Source: Symbiodinium natans (Eukaryota; Sar; Dinophyceae; Suessiales; Symbiodiniaceae). From it: 64,000 nucleotides of DNA. The position numbers and the translations under genes were made by a program. The DNA lies in contig CAJNDS010002264.1 in the NCBI GenBank assembly GCA_905221605.1, forward strand, positions 310,001 through 374,000, given 5' to 3'. Each line of letters opens with the position of its first letter. Position 1 is the first letter of the stretch. Positions 11,011 to 21,887 of the stretch are shown in pieces. The notes under the pieces were generated by a model. The model searched no databases. It saw only the letters and a program-made list of their open reading frames with translations, and was not told where the DNA came from.

Positions 11011-11404
11011 TGGACTGGCGCCCCTTTACTACATCAGTAGCACAGTAGGCCGGTCTTGTTGGGCTCGACGTAACGGGTGAAACGAAGTTAGCGCGCGCAA
11101 ACCACCAAGAACACCACGCAACCACCCAAAAAACAAGGAAACAGAAGCAACAAAGCAAGCAAAGGCGCCGAACTACTAGGTAACCCCACGCACTCAGTAC
11201 TCGAAGTCGTCGTTGAAGTCCCGGTGCAATCATACAGCACTGAGCATGCGGGGAGTCGCAAATTGCGACACTGCCAGATTCTCAAAACCACCATCATGTA
11301 GCTACTGGTGCGACGTCATTCGGCTCGAACCGAGGTCATCATTCGATAGTCAGGATCCCGTACTCGTCGTCAAGGACAGATAACAGACCCGCATTGGCAA
11401 AGGG

Positions 11405-11780
11405 ATGGTACAGGTCAGACTCCCCAAAGGAGAGGAAAGACGTGCGTATGCCCCATGGTGGTCAGCCAGTGGGGACTTAACAGCAAGAACAATAGATGTC
11501 CGCGCACAAGCACAGTCTCATCAGACAGCCAAAGCGGAGGCCACACACGCAAGCCCGAAAGCTTGCCGGGGTTTCGGGGACTGCAATCTGGTAGGCAATG
11601 GTCCCTCCAGAGTCCAAGCCAATAAGGTACGTCGGCAAGGAGATGTGAGGGCTCACATCACTTTGGCAGCCTGCAAGAGCGCTAAGATCTCCGTGGTATA
11701 CACAGCTTTCGTCCAGGCGATGCCGTCAGGTAGCATCCAGGCGGGCGAAGATCCTGCCTGTCCTGCCACAGGCCAAGCAC
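11405..11780 (+). repeat. Outer segment of the helicase-associated family, inverted relative to 16590-17050
   Basis: Most of this stretch recurs in reverse complement at about 16590-17050, including the words CTTTCGTCCAGGCG / CAGGTAGCATCCAGGCGGGC and GGAGATGTGAGGGCTCACATC. It also carries one copy of the CCATGGTGGTCAGCCAGTGGGG motif. A minus-strand reading gives WSNLAFKR and KAVYTTE just beyond it (11700-11850), which returns as WSNLAFKR in the frame ending at 16311. No function is recognised. Confidence 0.65.
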
Positions 11781-11850
11781 AGACGATGATGATCCTCTTG
11801 AAGGCCAAGTTACTCCACAGGTGTTCGATATCTCCTGGCCAGGGCAGTAG

Positions 11851-14800
11851 GTGCATATTCTCCACGTAGAAGAGGACTTCCCGTTGACTGGTCCGCCTAA
11901 CACATGGAGTCTTGTAGCATTTAGAACCTTCCTTATGAAACACATTGCGGCTCTGAAACGCTTCTTCAGCGCTATCACCACCGCCTGCTCCACTGGCCCC
12001 ACTCATGGTGTCTGTGTTTTCGTCACATGTCGAGCCTCCGGTTTCCTGTTCAACAGCGAGGCGGGCTTTGCCCGGGCCACCTCCTCCTTCACTAGGGGGT
12101 TGGGGCCGCTTGTTTTTGTTGCACCGCATTACTTGGATGGAATAGGCGCATGCTTCCAAATGGCGGCCTGTGCCACGGGGGGACTCCTTGATTGCTCCGA
12201 CTACCTGCGCACACAAGCCAGCCTGTGGGGCATGGATGGCCCCGGCATTGCAAGGGAATCACACAAGCAAGCCTTCAGGGAACGTAAGGTGGCAAGCATT
12301 GTGTTGCCCGTTGAGCGCAAGGTTGGGCTGGACCTCTTCGGTACGCCACCCCTGGACCAGGCGTGGGCACTGAAGGCTACTTGGGGAGAGACACGCGAGG
12401 TCCTTTACCGAACGCTTCGGACCGAAGGCTGGGAATCTCCCTCCTACACGTCCAACTCCTACTCTGGCACGATCGCCAGTCTGCAAGCGCGTGGCTTCGT
12501 CCTGGAGCCCTTGCCCAGTGCAGTGTACTGTGTCCCCTTTCAACCGGTGCGGGAAGGGGACGGGGTGGCTAAATACCTCACCTATTTGCTAGGGGATACG
12601 AAAATTAGGATGCCGCCCAAACGCGGACCTGCTCGGCACACGGACCCGGCTTTTGAGCATAAGGCCGGGATCCAGCAAGCCCCCCAAGGCCTTCGCCTCC
12701 TGCCCGTTCGAACGGGCAAATTTGAGTCTGACACTGCGATTGATGTGGACTCTCCGGGAAACAGCCCTGTGCCCGCGGGTAGTACCAGCCTCGATGAGGG
12801 GGTTGTCTCAGGAGTGGTTGCATCGACACCAAAGCAATCTCCTGCCCCGGGCGAATCTACGGCAGGGCCGCCTCGTGGCGGGAGATGGACCACGCCATGG
12901 ACCAGGCCTGGGCCCGGCTGCCCGGGGCTCTGTTGCTGCTGCGGTCAGCCCGCCGCCGCATCCCAGTCGTGATGTGTCCCGCACCCCTTGTGGCACTCCC
13001 AGGAGGGCCGGCGAGCTGGTGTGCCGGAACCCTGATACGCAGACAACCATTGCAGACCCTCAGTTGGCCGCTTGTTCCACCTCTGTGGAAACTAGTGTGA
13101 CTCCTGCTGATGGAGGCGATTTGGCGTTGGGAGGAGGCGGTACCCCATCGGCCCCTCCCCGCCGTAGCGGCAACATTAGGGACCCACCGCCGGGAGTACG
13201 TCGTCCTCCTAGCCCCAGAACCCGGCCACCACGTACTGCATCTCCGGAGCGAGCCAGGGACGTCGATGCATCTCGGTCCCCTTGCGCCAAGCCCCCGAAG
13301 GACCCACCTGACCAGCAGAGCCTATCGCAGATCTCCCTGTGCCTCCCCTGGCTTGACCCCCATCGCTGCTCGGCAGGTGCCCATTGCCCATGTCCGCAAG
13401 GAAAGTCGGCCCCGCGCACAGGATCACGACGGTTCTCAAGAGCCGCTGGAACCGCCAAAAGCCAAGCCGAGAGGGCCAAGCGAACCCACCACTCGCGATC
13501 CCAGCATCTCAGCCAATACGCCCCCAATGCAGGGCAAAACAACATCGGTCTGTGGGCTCATGTGGCGTGCACTCCAAACAGGACATTTCTTTGGGAAGAA
13601 TGTCAAGCCTAGACCCTACATGAGCCTGCGTGACTCGAATCATCTCACGACGCATTGCCAGCAGCTTCGTGCATACAGGACCTATGAAGAGTTGTTAAAT
13701 GGCTTACCACACCAGCTGCAGGATTCGGACGCGTTGATAAAAATCGCAGACACCCTTCTTCATCTGCCTGAGACTTTCCCGGCGTCTCATCTGAAGGTCT
13801 ACGACCCCATCATTGCGCAATGCCTTCGGTTGTCGGGAGCGCTGCAACATGTTGACCTTGCGAATATGTTGGCATGCCCGGTTCCGCAGTTAGATAAAGC
13901 AAGACTCTCGGAGTCCCTGGCAGGGTATGGTTTCCTGACCACTGCCCAGTATATTGCGGATCTTTTCTTCGCGGTGGCGGATATGCCGAGCGTCATCAAC
14001 GCCAGCTTTCCGGCCATGATGTGCTACTCTGACCCGGATTATTGGCTGGGTGCGCTCCTGCTCGCCGCTCGCATTTGAGTCCCACCAAAAAGGCCCCCTG
14101 GAGCGCACTGCCGGACTGCCCATTGTTGTGGGCTTTCCCGAATCCGACCACAGGATTACTGACCTCCAGGTCAATGTGCCGCCAGCGGCCATGGTGGCTT
14201 TCCTTGCCGGCCGCGCTTATCGGCTGCCTACATGCCCTACAACCAAGTACACGGTGGACCCGAGTAGCGGACTCCCTCAGGTCAGTGGGCAGGTGTCCCA
14301 GGAGGCCTTGCAGGCATGGGCGGAGGCCGCCAAACACACGGATATGGAGGCGGCCAGGCTCGCACAGCAGCCTAGCCTGAATGCGTTCCTTGGAATTTCG
14401 CTGCAGGGCTCACAAACGCTTGGGCAGCGCCAATACCAAGAGTTTAAGCCGGAGTTGCCCCCTGCCCATTTTCTTGAGGCCATCAGGCTCGCCCTAGCAG
14501 CCTCGGTGGCCAATCAGAACATTGAGCACTTTTGGTCCGTCTATAACCTGGAATGGCCCGACACCACTGCTCGGATGGCTGTTTTCCTTCGGCGTGTGCT
14601 GCCCTTGGAAAGCCTACTTGCCTCGCCCCGTGGCGAAACCGCGGGTGTGAACGAGGTCCAAACCTCGCCGGATGTGTACAGTGTCTCCTCCGGCACGGAA
14701 CCTGTGTCTCCCGCATCGATGGAGGACCTGGCAGAGGAAGCGGACGAACCAGAGGCGCAGGTGCACGATTGGCGTTTCTCTGAACTGCGAACTACTGACC

Positions 14801-15327
14801 TTGCGGCCTTGCGAGAAGTGGACGTCGCTGCTCCTTTTCGGCTGCCGGTCATTGACGATGAGCATTGGAAAGGGCTCAGCACAACACCTAATAGGCACGG
14901 ACCCCAGCGTTCCAGGAATGCGTGGTATGATGCTGCCACTGCTCATTGGGCTGCCCTCAAGGGGCTCGCAAGATCCAAGCATCCAACTAAGCAGCAACTC
15001 AACAGCTTCTGGTTCAAGCTGTACTGCCATGGCACTCCCAAGGAGCCCGAGCCCTCGGCCCTCGCGGCCGCGCTTACCACCTTCCCCTTTCAGTATCGGG
15101 ACGAAGGTGTGGTGCAATATCGGCAAATACAGGATGCCATCCGGACGATGTGGCAGGCAGCACAAGCCTCAATGAAACGGCACATAGGGGGCTCCATCCC
15201 AACTGGCATCCCTGAGTGGGGGGTTAGCGAGGAGGAGTTGCCACAAGTATCAGGAGGACGGGCCCATACTGTCTCTGCGGGCCACCGCCCACGACGCCCT
15301 GACTGGGATGAAGGCCCTTGGCAATAA
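11851..15327 (+). pseudogene. Unrecognised large protein region, frame broken at several points
   Basis: The coding-like sequence passes through three frames: 11851-12972 (GPPNTWSLVAFRTFLMKH; GTPPLDQAWALKATWGE), about 12900-13610 (Pro/Arg/Ser-rich linker), 13400-14078 (MSLRDSNHLTTHCQQLRAY; HLKVYDPIIAQCLRLSG) and 14060-15327 (TAGLPIVVGFPESDHRI; FWSVYNLEWPDTTARMAVF). The last switch lies between 14050 and 14078. I recognise no domain. It is read as a decayed or multi-exon gene because a second copy at 21.9-24.3 kb has different breaks. It adjoins helicase sequence in both places, so both probably belong to one mobile element or gene cluster. Programmed frameshifting is possible but less likely, given several switches. 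Confidence 0.5.
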
Positions 15328-16023
15328 TCCCTCACACCTGCCTGATTGCATGGGTGGGACCACTGGACTGTATTATCTGAATCGGTAGCTGTCGCTACTC
15401 AATGGCTTCCGTACTGGGAGCCTCCAAGGAGCCTGCTGCTCTTGGCTGCGGCTCGCGGCTGCCCCACTGGCTGGCCACCGCGGGGAGCCCTGGGCTGGTC
15501 TGCAGTGCTCACTTGTAAGTCCCCAGTGGCTGACCACCATGGGGCGCACGGACGCTTGTAATAGGAAGTTTCCATGGCACCCCAACCTGCCTCGGCGACT
15601 GTGGTGAGGTGTACAACTTCAAGGTGCCTGAGCCCTCGGCCCTTGTAGTTGACCCTGCCGTTTCCTCTTGCCTTGTGGAAGTAAGGATTCGTGCAACATT
15701 GGCAAACCCTGAGGTCCACTGCTCCGCTCTGTGCAAGGACTGGCGTTTCCCCCAGTGGAACCGGTCGCTACTGACGCGCATTGACCTCCCTTCTGGCTGG
15801 TTGATGCAACTTGTCGGGACGGGAACACCCTTCTGGGTGGGCGCTGCGGTGAGCCTAGTGGAGTGGAGTGCCTCTCGCTCGGGGCTGTACCACTGGCGGG
15901 CCCCCATGGAGTACTCTGGGCTGGTCTTGCCTTGATTGTTCATCGGGTTATGTCCAAGGTAAGACTGCCCAGTCTTCCTCTCCTCCGCCCCTCTTTGACC
16001 GGGTAGGTTGCCTTTTCTGTGCC

Positions 16024-16311
16024 ATGGCACTGCAAGAACCCCTCGGCTTTGAGACCCAGCAGCCGCCCACACTGGTTGCCCCACCGCTCATCACGGGACG
16101 AGACAACGCTTGGCTCACAGTGAGTCATGGCAATGCGATCCTCCCCTTTGTGGTATCTCGGCCGAATGACGACTCTGGAGAGGCCAATGCGGTGGTGCTG
16201 CTTCTCCCAATTTGCGGGCACTTGTGCCTGAAGAATATACACCCACTGACCCACTGGAGTAACCTGGCCTTCAAAAGGGCCATCATCGCCTATGCTTTTG
16301 AAGCTGTCTAA
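16024..16311 (+). CDS. Short unrecognised ORF of the helicase-associated family
   Basis: An ATG-initiated frame of 95 codons (starts MALQEPLGFETQQPP, ends WSNLAFKRAIIAYAFEAV). The WSNLAFKR block also occurs on the minus strand near 11800, showing that it is a conserved part of the repeated family. No domain is recognised. It may be an exon of a larger gene, as the reading before the ATG (from 15868) is also open. Confidence 0.35.
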   Translation: MALQEPLGFETQQPPTLVAPPLITGRDNAWLTVSHGNAILPFVVSRPNDDSGEANAVVLLLPICGHLCLKNIHPLTHWSNLAFKRAIIAYAFEAV

Positions 16312-16432
16312 GCTTTTTTCAAGCCCTCAGGAGCCTTCTGAGACCTTTTCAAGCTTCTTGGGACCTGCCCAAGAAGAGCACGCCGCCAAGCTCCGGCTTA
16401 GGGTTTAGGGTATTATCTATAATATAGTACTG

Positions 16433-16465
16433 TTGGCGTACGCCAAGGGACAGGCATTCTGTCCC
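16433..16465. repeat. Perfect 14-bp palindrome followed by a 7-bp hairpin
   Basis: TTGGCGTACGCCAA at 16433-16446 is a perfect palindrome; directly after it GGGACAG and CTGTCCC (16447-16465) flank a 5-base loop. A short TTTAGGG stretch precedes it (16401-16411). It lies between two segments of the mobile patchwork and might mark an element end. Confidence 0.6.
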
Positions 16466-17179
16466 TCATGAGAACAGCTCCACGCTTGTGGTGCCACGCA
16501 CGTGCTACTTGTAACAGGGGTCAGGGAGGCCAGGGAGGCCAGGCGGGCTAGGGGGTCGGGGGGGTCAGGGGGGCCAGGGCCAGAGGAGGGCTTGGCCGGT
16601 GGCAGGGCAGGCTGGCTCTCCGCCCGCCTGGATGCTACCTGACGGCGCCACCTGAACGAAAGCTGTGTATACCATGGAGATCTTGGGCTCTTGCAGGCTG
16701 CCAAAAGTGATGTGAGCCCTCACATCTCCTTGCCGACGTACCTTATTGGCTTTGGCTCTGGAGGGACCACTGCTTACCAGAGTGCAGTCTCCGAGACCCT
16801 GGCGAGCTTTCGGGCTTGCGTGTGTGGCCTCCCCTCTGGCTGTCTGTTGAGACATTGCTTGCGCGCGGACATCTATCCAGGTGGGCGCAGCTGCAAGCCA
16901 GGGTGAGCGGGGGACCTTTCGCTCGGGGCTGCTCCACTGGCTGACCACCATGGAGTGCCCTGGGCTGGTCTTGCCTCGATTGTTCTTGCTGTTAAGTCCC
17001 CACTGGCTGACCACCATGGGGCATACGCACGTCTTTCCTCTCCTTGGGGAGTTTGACCTGTCACACCCCTTTGCCACTGCGGGTCTGTTATCTGTCCTGG
17101 ACGACGGGTACAGGATCCTGACGGCCGAATATCGACTCTGGAGAGGCCAATGCGGCGGCGCTGCCTCTCCCAGGCCTCC

Positions 17180-18978
17180 ATGAGGCTCATATGGTCTCCT
17201 CCTAGCTGCTCCGCCGGGACACTTTTTTGCAGCATGAACTTCATTTGGACCACAATTTTGGCATACTGGGAGACTAACCCAATGGGCGACCCCGGGTACA
17301 CCTAAAGGTAAGCACAATGTCCGCCAGCACCCTGCTGAGGTCATAGCTGTTGCCTAACTTGGTTTGGGTCTCATCCTGGGCAGGCACCCGTACCCATCTA
17401 CAGGTCTCCATCCACCTGCCAGCAGGGCTACGCAGAGGCCGCTCGAGCAGAGGCGCATGGAGGAACAGAGCGAGAGATTGACGGCCGGTCCGACAATGGC
17501 CTTGAGCCCGGCGGCCTGCATGACTGTCTCTGCTTGTTTCGGCTTGACGATACTCATGCAAAGGATCGACTCTAGCATGGAAACCGGTGAAAATAAGACA
17601 TCGGAAAAGCCCGAGCCCGAGCTGGGCTTGCCCCAAGAAGGCATCTCGGACTGTCCCTTTTTCCACGGTCCTGCATTTTTGGCCGTCTGTCTGAGCAGTG
17701 CCGCGGGCAAGGTGGCCGGCGTGTAAAGGTCCGCAGGGACCGCATTGAGGCCACAAGTCTTTTGCTCCAACAGTTCAGTGACATAGTGGTAGTTGGGTCG
17801 GGACCCTCCTGCGGGCTGTCTGTGATCACCGATCATGACGTCAAGTGCATGCTTGATGTGCGTCAGAATGGTATTGGAGCCTGGTGTGCCCAGTTGCTGT
17901 GCTTCATCTCGGAGCAGCAGCTCCACATCCTTTAGGCGATTAATGAGCAACGAGTAAGGGAAGCTGAGCCGTGCCACGATCGTCCCGTGTGTCGTGGCTA
18001 CCAGTAGCCCTCGATTCACATCATGCGCGTCAAAGGGGAGCTTGTAAGTATCCTTTTCCTTGTTGCCCGGTATGCGAGTGATGCGATTGCGAACAAAGTC
18101 ATTGCTGGCTGACGTTAACCTATCCACCGTCTCGACATAGGCCCGGACCGACTCGTTGCCATGAGCAGTGTACAGGGTAAGTCGACTCGTCAGGCAAGCC
18201 ACAAGCACTCCAAGAAAAGCACATGAGCGCGTTTTGCCACTGCCAGGCGCTCCAAAATACGGAGGTGCGATTTGCAGCCAAACCGTAGGAGCAAGCTCCC
18301 AGTAGCGCCGCCAGATGGCCATCAGCTCCCCAAAAGGTGTCGCCGAGACACGCCAGAAAGGTGGGGCCCACCGCGAGCGCAAAAATACTTGCTCGATTCC
18401 GCGGGTCGTGTTCATTGCTCAACGAGTCAGGGGGCAAGCGCAGACACTCCGCATGCCACAGCGCAGGAGTCCGGGCGTCCTCTTGGCTGGGCAGCGGAGC
18501 ATCTGGTAGCGTTGCTAACACGCCGGTCAGTAGCTGCGGAGTCCATTCCTTGCCATAAGTTAGCTCAGCGAGCCAATTTGTAAGGAAGGTATTCAAGGGA
18601 TTCGTGGACCCTGGGCCTCCGGCTGGCGATGGTTGGTCAGTTTGCGTTTTATGCCTACCCCTGAAAACTTGGCAAACCTCCGGATAAATCAACTGGGCCC
18701 ACAAATCGTGCCAATGCCCTTTAACAACCAATCCGATGATCAGAACAAGCACAAGGTCCGTGAGAAAACCCGGTAGCCAGTGTGGTTGCCGATGGCATCA
18801 AGAGGTAAGTCTTCCATCGGAATTCCTAATGCGACACGCTGCCGCTCCTTGGGCATGTGCAGCAGTGCATTCCAAAGCGGGGTGGAAGCTCCACCAGGCA
18901 GCACCTCGAGCTGGCTAACTCTTGGTAGTGTGTGTTGGTTCACGAAATGGCTGTGCTGCTCATCTGTCAGAAGCAGGG
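17180..18978 (-). pseudogene. Broken inverted copy of the SF1 helicase
   Basis: This is the near-identical reverse complement of about 19932-21870. Three lesions are visible. A small deletion near 18255 (the intact copy has TATTCATTACTGGAG, here TATTTTGGAG) shifts the frame just before the Walker A motif. About 120 bp are missing near 17463, the part encoding the motif-IV region of the intact copy. The 5' end stops at 18978, so the first ~125 codons are absent and a repeat stands in their place. Helicase words remain readable in two frames (RDEAQQLG, VMIGDHRQPAGG). At the 3' end it continues past the region shared with the intact copy as MSLMEAWERQRRRIGL. Confidence 0.85.
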
Positions 18979-18982
18979 CGCT

Positions 18983-19075
18983 TTTCTGCGGAAGGTTGAG
19001 CAGGTTAAGAGGCCTGACACTTGCTGGGCTTTTGGGGGTTGGGGCAGCATTTAAAAAAGTTATAATACTTGCTGG
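18983..19075 (+). repeat. Repeat with TTGCTGGGC / GGGGCAGCATTTAA units, copy 2
   Basis: TTTTCTGCGGAAGGTT is followed by two units like those at 10850-11010 (ACTTGCTGGGC, GGGGCAGCATTTAA). It replaces the missing 5' end of the broken helicase copy, so it marks the breakpoint of the inverted repeat. Confidence 0.55.
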
Positions 19076-19552
19076 TTGATGGCTTGCAGAACAATTCTAA
19101 ACTGACCACGCTTGTGTCCGTCAAACGGTGCCTATCAACGGAAAACACGGTAAGCCAAGAAATACAAACGCAAAGCAAAACCATCCATTCCAGAAGGGTC
19201 AGATCTGCAAAGATGGCCTTGGCTGCATTGACTTTTATCCAAAAAGCAGAAAGGTCTTTAGGCATGCTTTGCAAGTGACGAAAACCTGAGGTGGAACCAG
19301 CAGTTGTGAACATCGAAGAACTTACAAACAAAGGGCACCCAAAAATGCGCCACTAAAAAACTTTAAAGTGCATTATGTCCGACTGTGTGTTGTCAATAGA
19401 AGAAAAGCAAGGTGCTTTGGCACGCTTCCACGAACGCAAGTGCTCCTTGATTTGTTTAATGCACAAAGCCTGAAACTTGTGCTGGACATGTGGCTCCCCC
19501 ACCTGCCACTTGAGCGCCTTGTTGACATGCTGGGCTACCACAGTTCTTAGCC

Positions 19553-21802
19553 ATGGCCTCTGAGGCAGAAATTGAGGAGGAGCCCTCGGAGCAATACCAT
19601 TACCCAGAGCAAGCAGCAGTAAAGCGTGCCGGCACACCTGTGGCGGTCAAGCCAGGCACTCATACCTGGCCGATCTGCCTGCTTCACCGAGTCTGTCCAA
19701 AGGCGTCAGTCATCCTTCTCACACCTGAGTTAATTGATGTCCCTGAATGGAGTAGACTGTGGTTTGCGGTTGCTGGCAAAGTCCCCGCCAAAGGTACTGC
19801 CTTGCTGGTTACCTTGCGAGAGGGTGGTCGGGATGTGGCATACCCCGGTGTGTTCATTGAGCTCCTATCCCCTAAAAAGCTCCGCACCGGCCCGGGCGAG
19901 AGCAAAGCAATGCAGCCAGTCAATCTCACCATTGCCCTGCTCCTGACAGATGAGCAGCACAGCCATTTCGTGAACCAACACACACTACCAAGAGTTAGCC
20001 AGCTCGAGGTGCTGCCTGGTGGAGCTTCCACCCCGCTTTGGGATGCACTGCTGCACATGCCCAAGGAGCGGCAGCATGTCGCATTAGGAATTCCGATGGA
20101 AGACTCACCTCTTGATGCCATTCGGCAACCACACTGGCTACCGGGTTTTCTCACGGACCTCGTGCTTGTTCTGATCATCGGATTGGTTGTTAAAGGGCAT
20201 TGGCACGATTTGTGGGCCCAGTTGATTCATCCGGAGGTTTGCCAAGTTTTCAGGGGTAGGCATGAAACGCAAACTGACCAACCATCGCCAGCCGGAGGCC
20301 CAGGGTCCACGAATCCCTTGAATACCTTCCTCACAAATTGGCTCGCTGAGGAGCAAACTTATGGCAAGGAATGGACTCCGCAGCTACTGACCGGCGTGTT
20401 AGCGACGCTACCAGACGCTCCGCTGCCCAGCCAAGAGGACGCCCGGACTCCTGCGCTGTGGCATGCGGAGTGTCTGCGCTTGCCCCCTGACTCGTTGAGC
20501 AATGAACACGACCCGCGGAATCGAGCAAGTATTTTTGCGCTCGCGGTGGGCCCCACCTTCCTGGCGTGTCTCGGCGACACCTTTTGGGGAGCTGATGGCC
20601 ATCTGGCGGCGCTGCTGGGAGCTTGCTCCTACGGTTTGGCTGCAAATCGCACCTCCGTATTCATTACTGGAGCGCCTGGCAGTGGCAAAACGCGCTCATG
20701 TGCTTTTCTTGGAGTGCTTGTGGCTTGCCTGACGAGTCGACTTACCCTGTACACTGCTCATGGCAACGAGTCGGTCCGGGCCTATGTCGAGACGGTGGAT
20801 AGGTTAACGTCAGCCAGCAATGACTTTGTTCGCAATCGCATCACTCGCATACCGGGCAACAAGGAAAAGGATACTTACAAGCTCCCCTTTGACGCGCATG
20901 ATGTGAATCGAGGGCTACTGGTAGCCACGACACACGGGACGATCGTGGCACGGCTCAGCTTCCCTTACTCGTTGCTCATTAATCGCCTAAAGGATGTGGA
21001 GCTGCTGCTCCGAGATGAAGCACAGCAACTGGGCACACCAGGCTCCAATACCATTCTGACGCACATCAAGCATGCACTTGACGTCATGATCGGTGATCAC
21101 AGACAGCCCGCAGGAGGGTCCCGACCCAACTACCACTATGTCACTGAACTGTTGGAGCAAAAGACTTGTGGCCTCAATGCGGTCCCTGCGGACCTTTACA
21201 CGCCGGCCACCTTGCCCGCGGCACTGCTCAGACAGACGGCCAAAAATGCAGGACCGTGGAAAAAGGGACAGTCCGAGATGCCTTCTTGGGGCAAGCCCAG
21301 CTCGGGCTCGGGCTTTTCCGATGTCTTATTTTCACCGGTTTCCATGCTAGAGTCGATCCTTTGCATGAGTATCGTCAAGCCGAAACAAGCAGAGACAGTC
21401 ATGCAGGCCGCCGGGCTCAAGGCCATTGTCGGACCGGCCGTCAATCTCTCGCTCTGTTCCTCCATGCGCCTGCCCCCAGAGATTGCTGCCATCCTGTATG
21501 CATGTCGGTATTCGGAGGCCTGTACTTTCGAGCTGAGGGGCCGAGCTCCCTACCTTCGCACGCCGCCAGGTCCCACGGTGCAGCATCTGCTCGAGCGGCC
21601 TCTGCGTAGCCCTGCTGGCAGGTGGATGGAGACCTGTAGATGGGTACGGGTGCCTGCCCAGGATGAGACCCAAACCAAGTTAGGCAACAGGTATGACCTC
21701 AGCAGGGTGCTGGCGGACATTGTGCTTACCTTTGGGCACCAGGTGTACCCGGGGTCGCCCATTGGGTTAGTCTCCCAGTATGCCAAATTGTGGTCCAAAT
21801 GA
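19553..21802 (+). CDS. Superfamily-1 (UPF1-like) helicase ORF
   Basis: A frame of 749 codons from an ATG at 19553. Residues 373-380 are a Walker A motif (GAPGSGKT), 487-491 a Walker B of DEAQ type (RDEAQ), 514-518 motif III (GDHRQ), about 639-653 a motif IV-like RLPPEIAAILYACRY, and 733-744 a motif V-like GSPIGLVSQYA. The order and spacing match the SF1 UPF1/SMUBP2 class of RNA/DNA helicases. The first 360 residues match nothing I know. The frame ends just after motif V; in the sister copy the reading continues (KIVVQMKFMLQKSV), and here the same words appear in the next frame (21790 on), so motif VI is lost or lies beyond a frameshift. The protein is therefore possibly inactive. Its neighbours are pieces of the same repeated family. 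Confidence 0.75.
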   Translation: MASEAEIEEEPSEQYHYPEQAAVKRAGTPVAVKPGTHTWPICLLHRVCPKASVILLTPELIDVPEWSRLWFAVAGKVPAKGTALLVTLREGGRDVAYPGVFIELLSPKKLRTGPGESKAMQPVNLTIALLLTDEQHSHFVNQHTLPRVSQLEVLPGGASTPLWDALLHMPKERQHVALGIPMEDSPLDAIRQPHWLPGFLTDLVLVLIIGLVVKGHWHDLWAQLIHPEVCQVFRGRHETQTDQPSPAGGPGSTNPLNTFLTNWLAEEQTYGKEWTPQLLTGVLATLPDAPLPSQEDARTPALWHAECLRLPPDSLSNEHDPRNRASIFALAVGPTFLACLGDTFWGADGHLAALLGACSYGLAANRTSVFITGAPGSGKTRSCAFLGVLVACLTSRLTLYTAHGNESVRAYVETVDRLTSASNDFVRNRITRIPGNKEKDTYKLPFDAHDVNRGLLVATTHGTIVARLSFPYSLLINRLKDVELLLRDEAQQLGTPGSNTILTHIKHALDVMIGDHRQPAGGSRPNYHYVTELLEQKTCGLNAVPADLYTPATLPAALLRQTAKNAGPWKKGQSEMPSWGKPSSGSGFSDVLFSPVSMLESILCMSIVKPKQAETVMQAAGLKAIVGPAVNLSLCSSMRLPPEIAAILYACRYSEACTFELRGRAPYLRTPPGPTVQHLLERPLRSPAGRWMETCRWVRVPAQDETQTKLGNRYDLSRVLADIVLTFGHQVYPGSPIGLVSQYAKLWSK

Positions 21803-21887
21803 AGTTCATGCTGCAAAAAAGTGTTCCGGCGGAGCAGCTAGGAGGAGACCATATGAGCCTCATGGAGGCATGTCAAACCGCGGAGGA

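Larger units (their letters stand above)
15420..17030 (+). repeat. Dispersed ~100-bp motif with CTGGCTGACCACCATGG
   Basis: At least three plus-strand copies (about 15456-15560, 15875-15950, 16918-17026) and one reverse copy (11448-11505) share two blocks: GGGCTG-CCACTGGC-G-CCACCATGGAG-CC-TGGGCTGGTCT and AAGTCCCC(A/C)GTGGCTGACCACCATGGGGC. Copies occur between coding-like segments of the mobile family. No splice role can be shown, though the CTTGTAAGTCCCC and CTGTTAAGTCCCC contexts resemble a donor. Confidence 0.55.
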
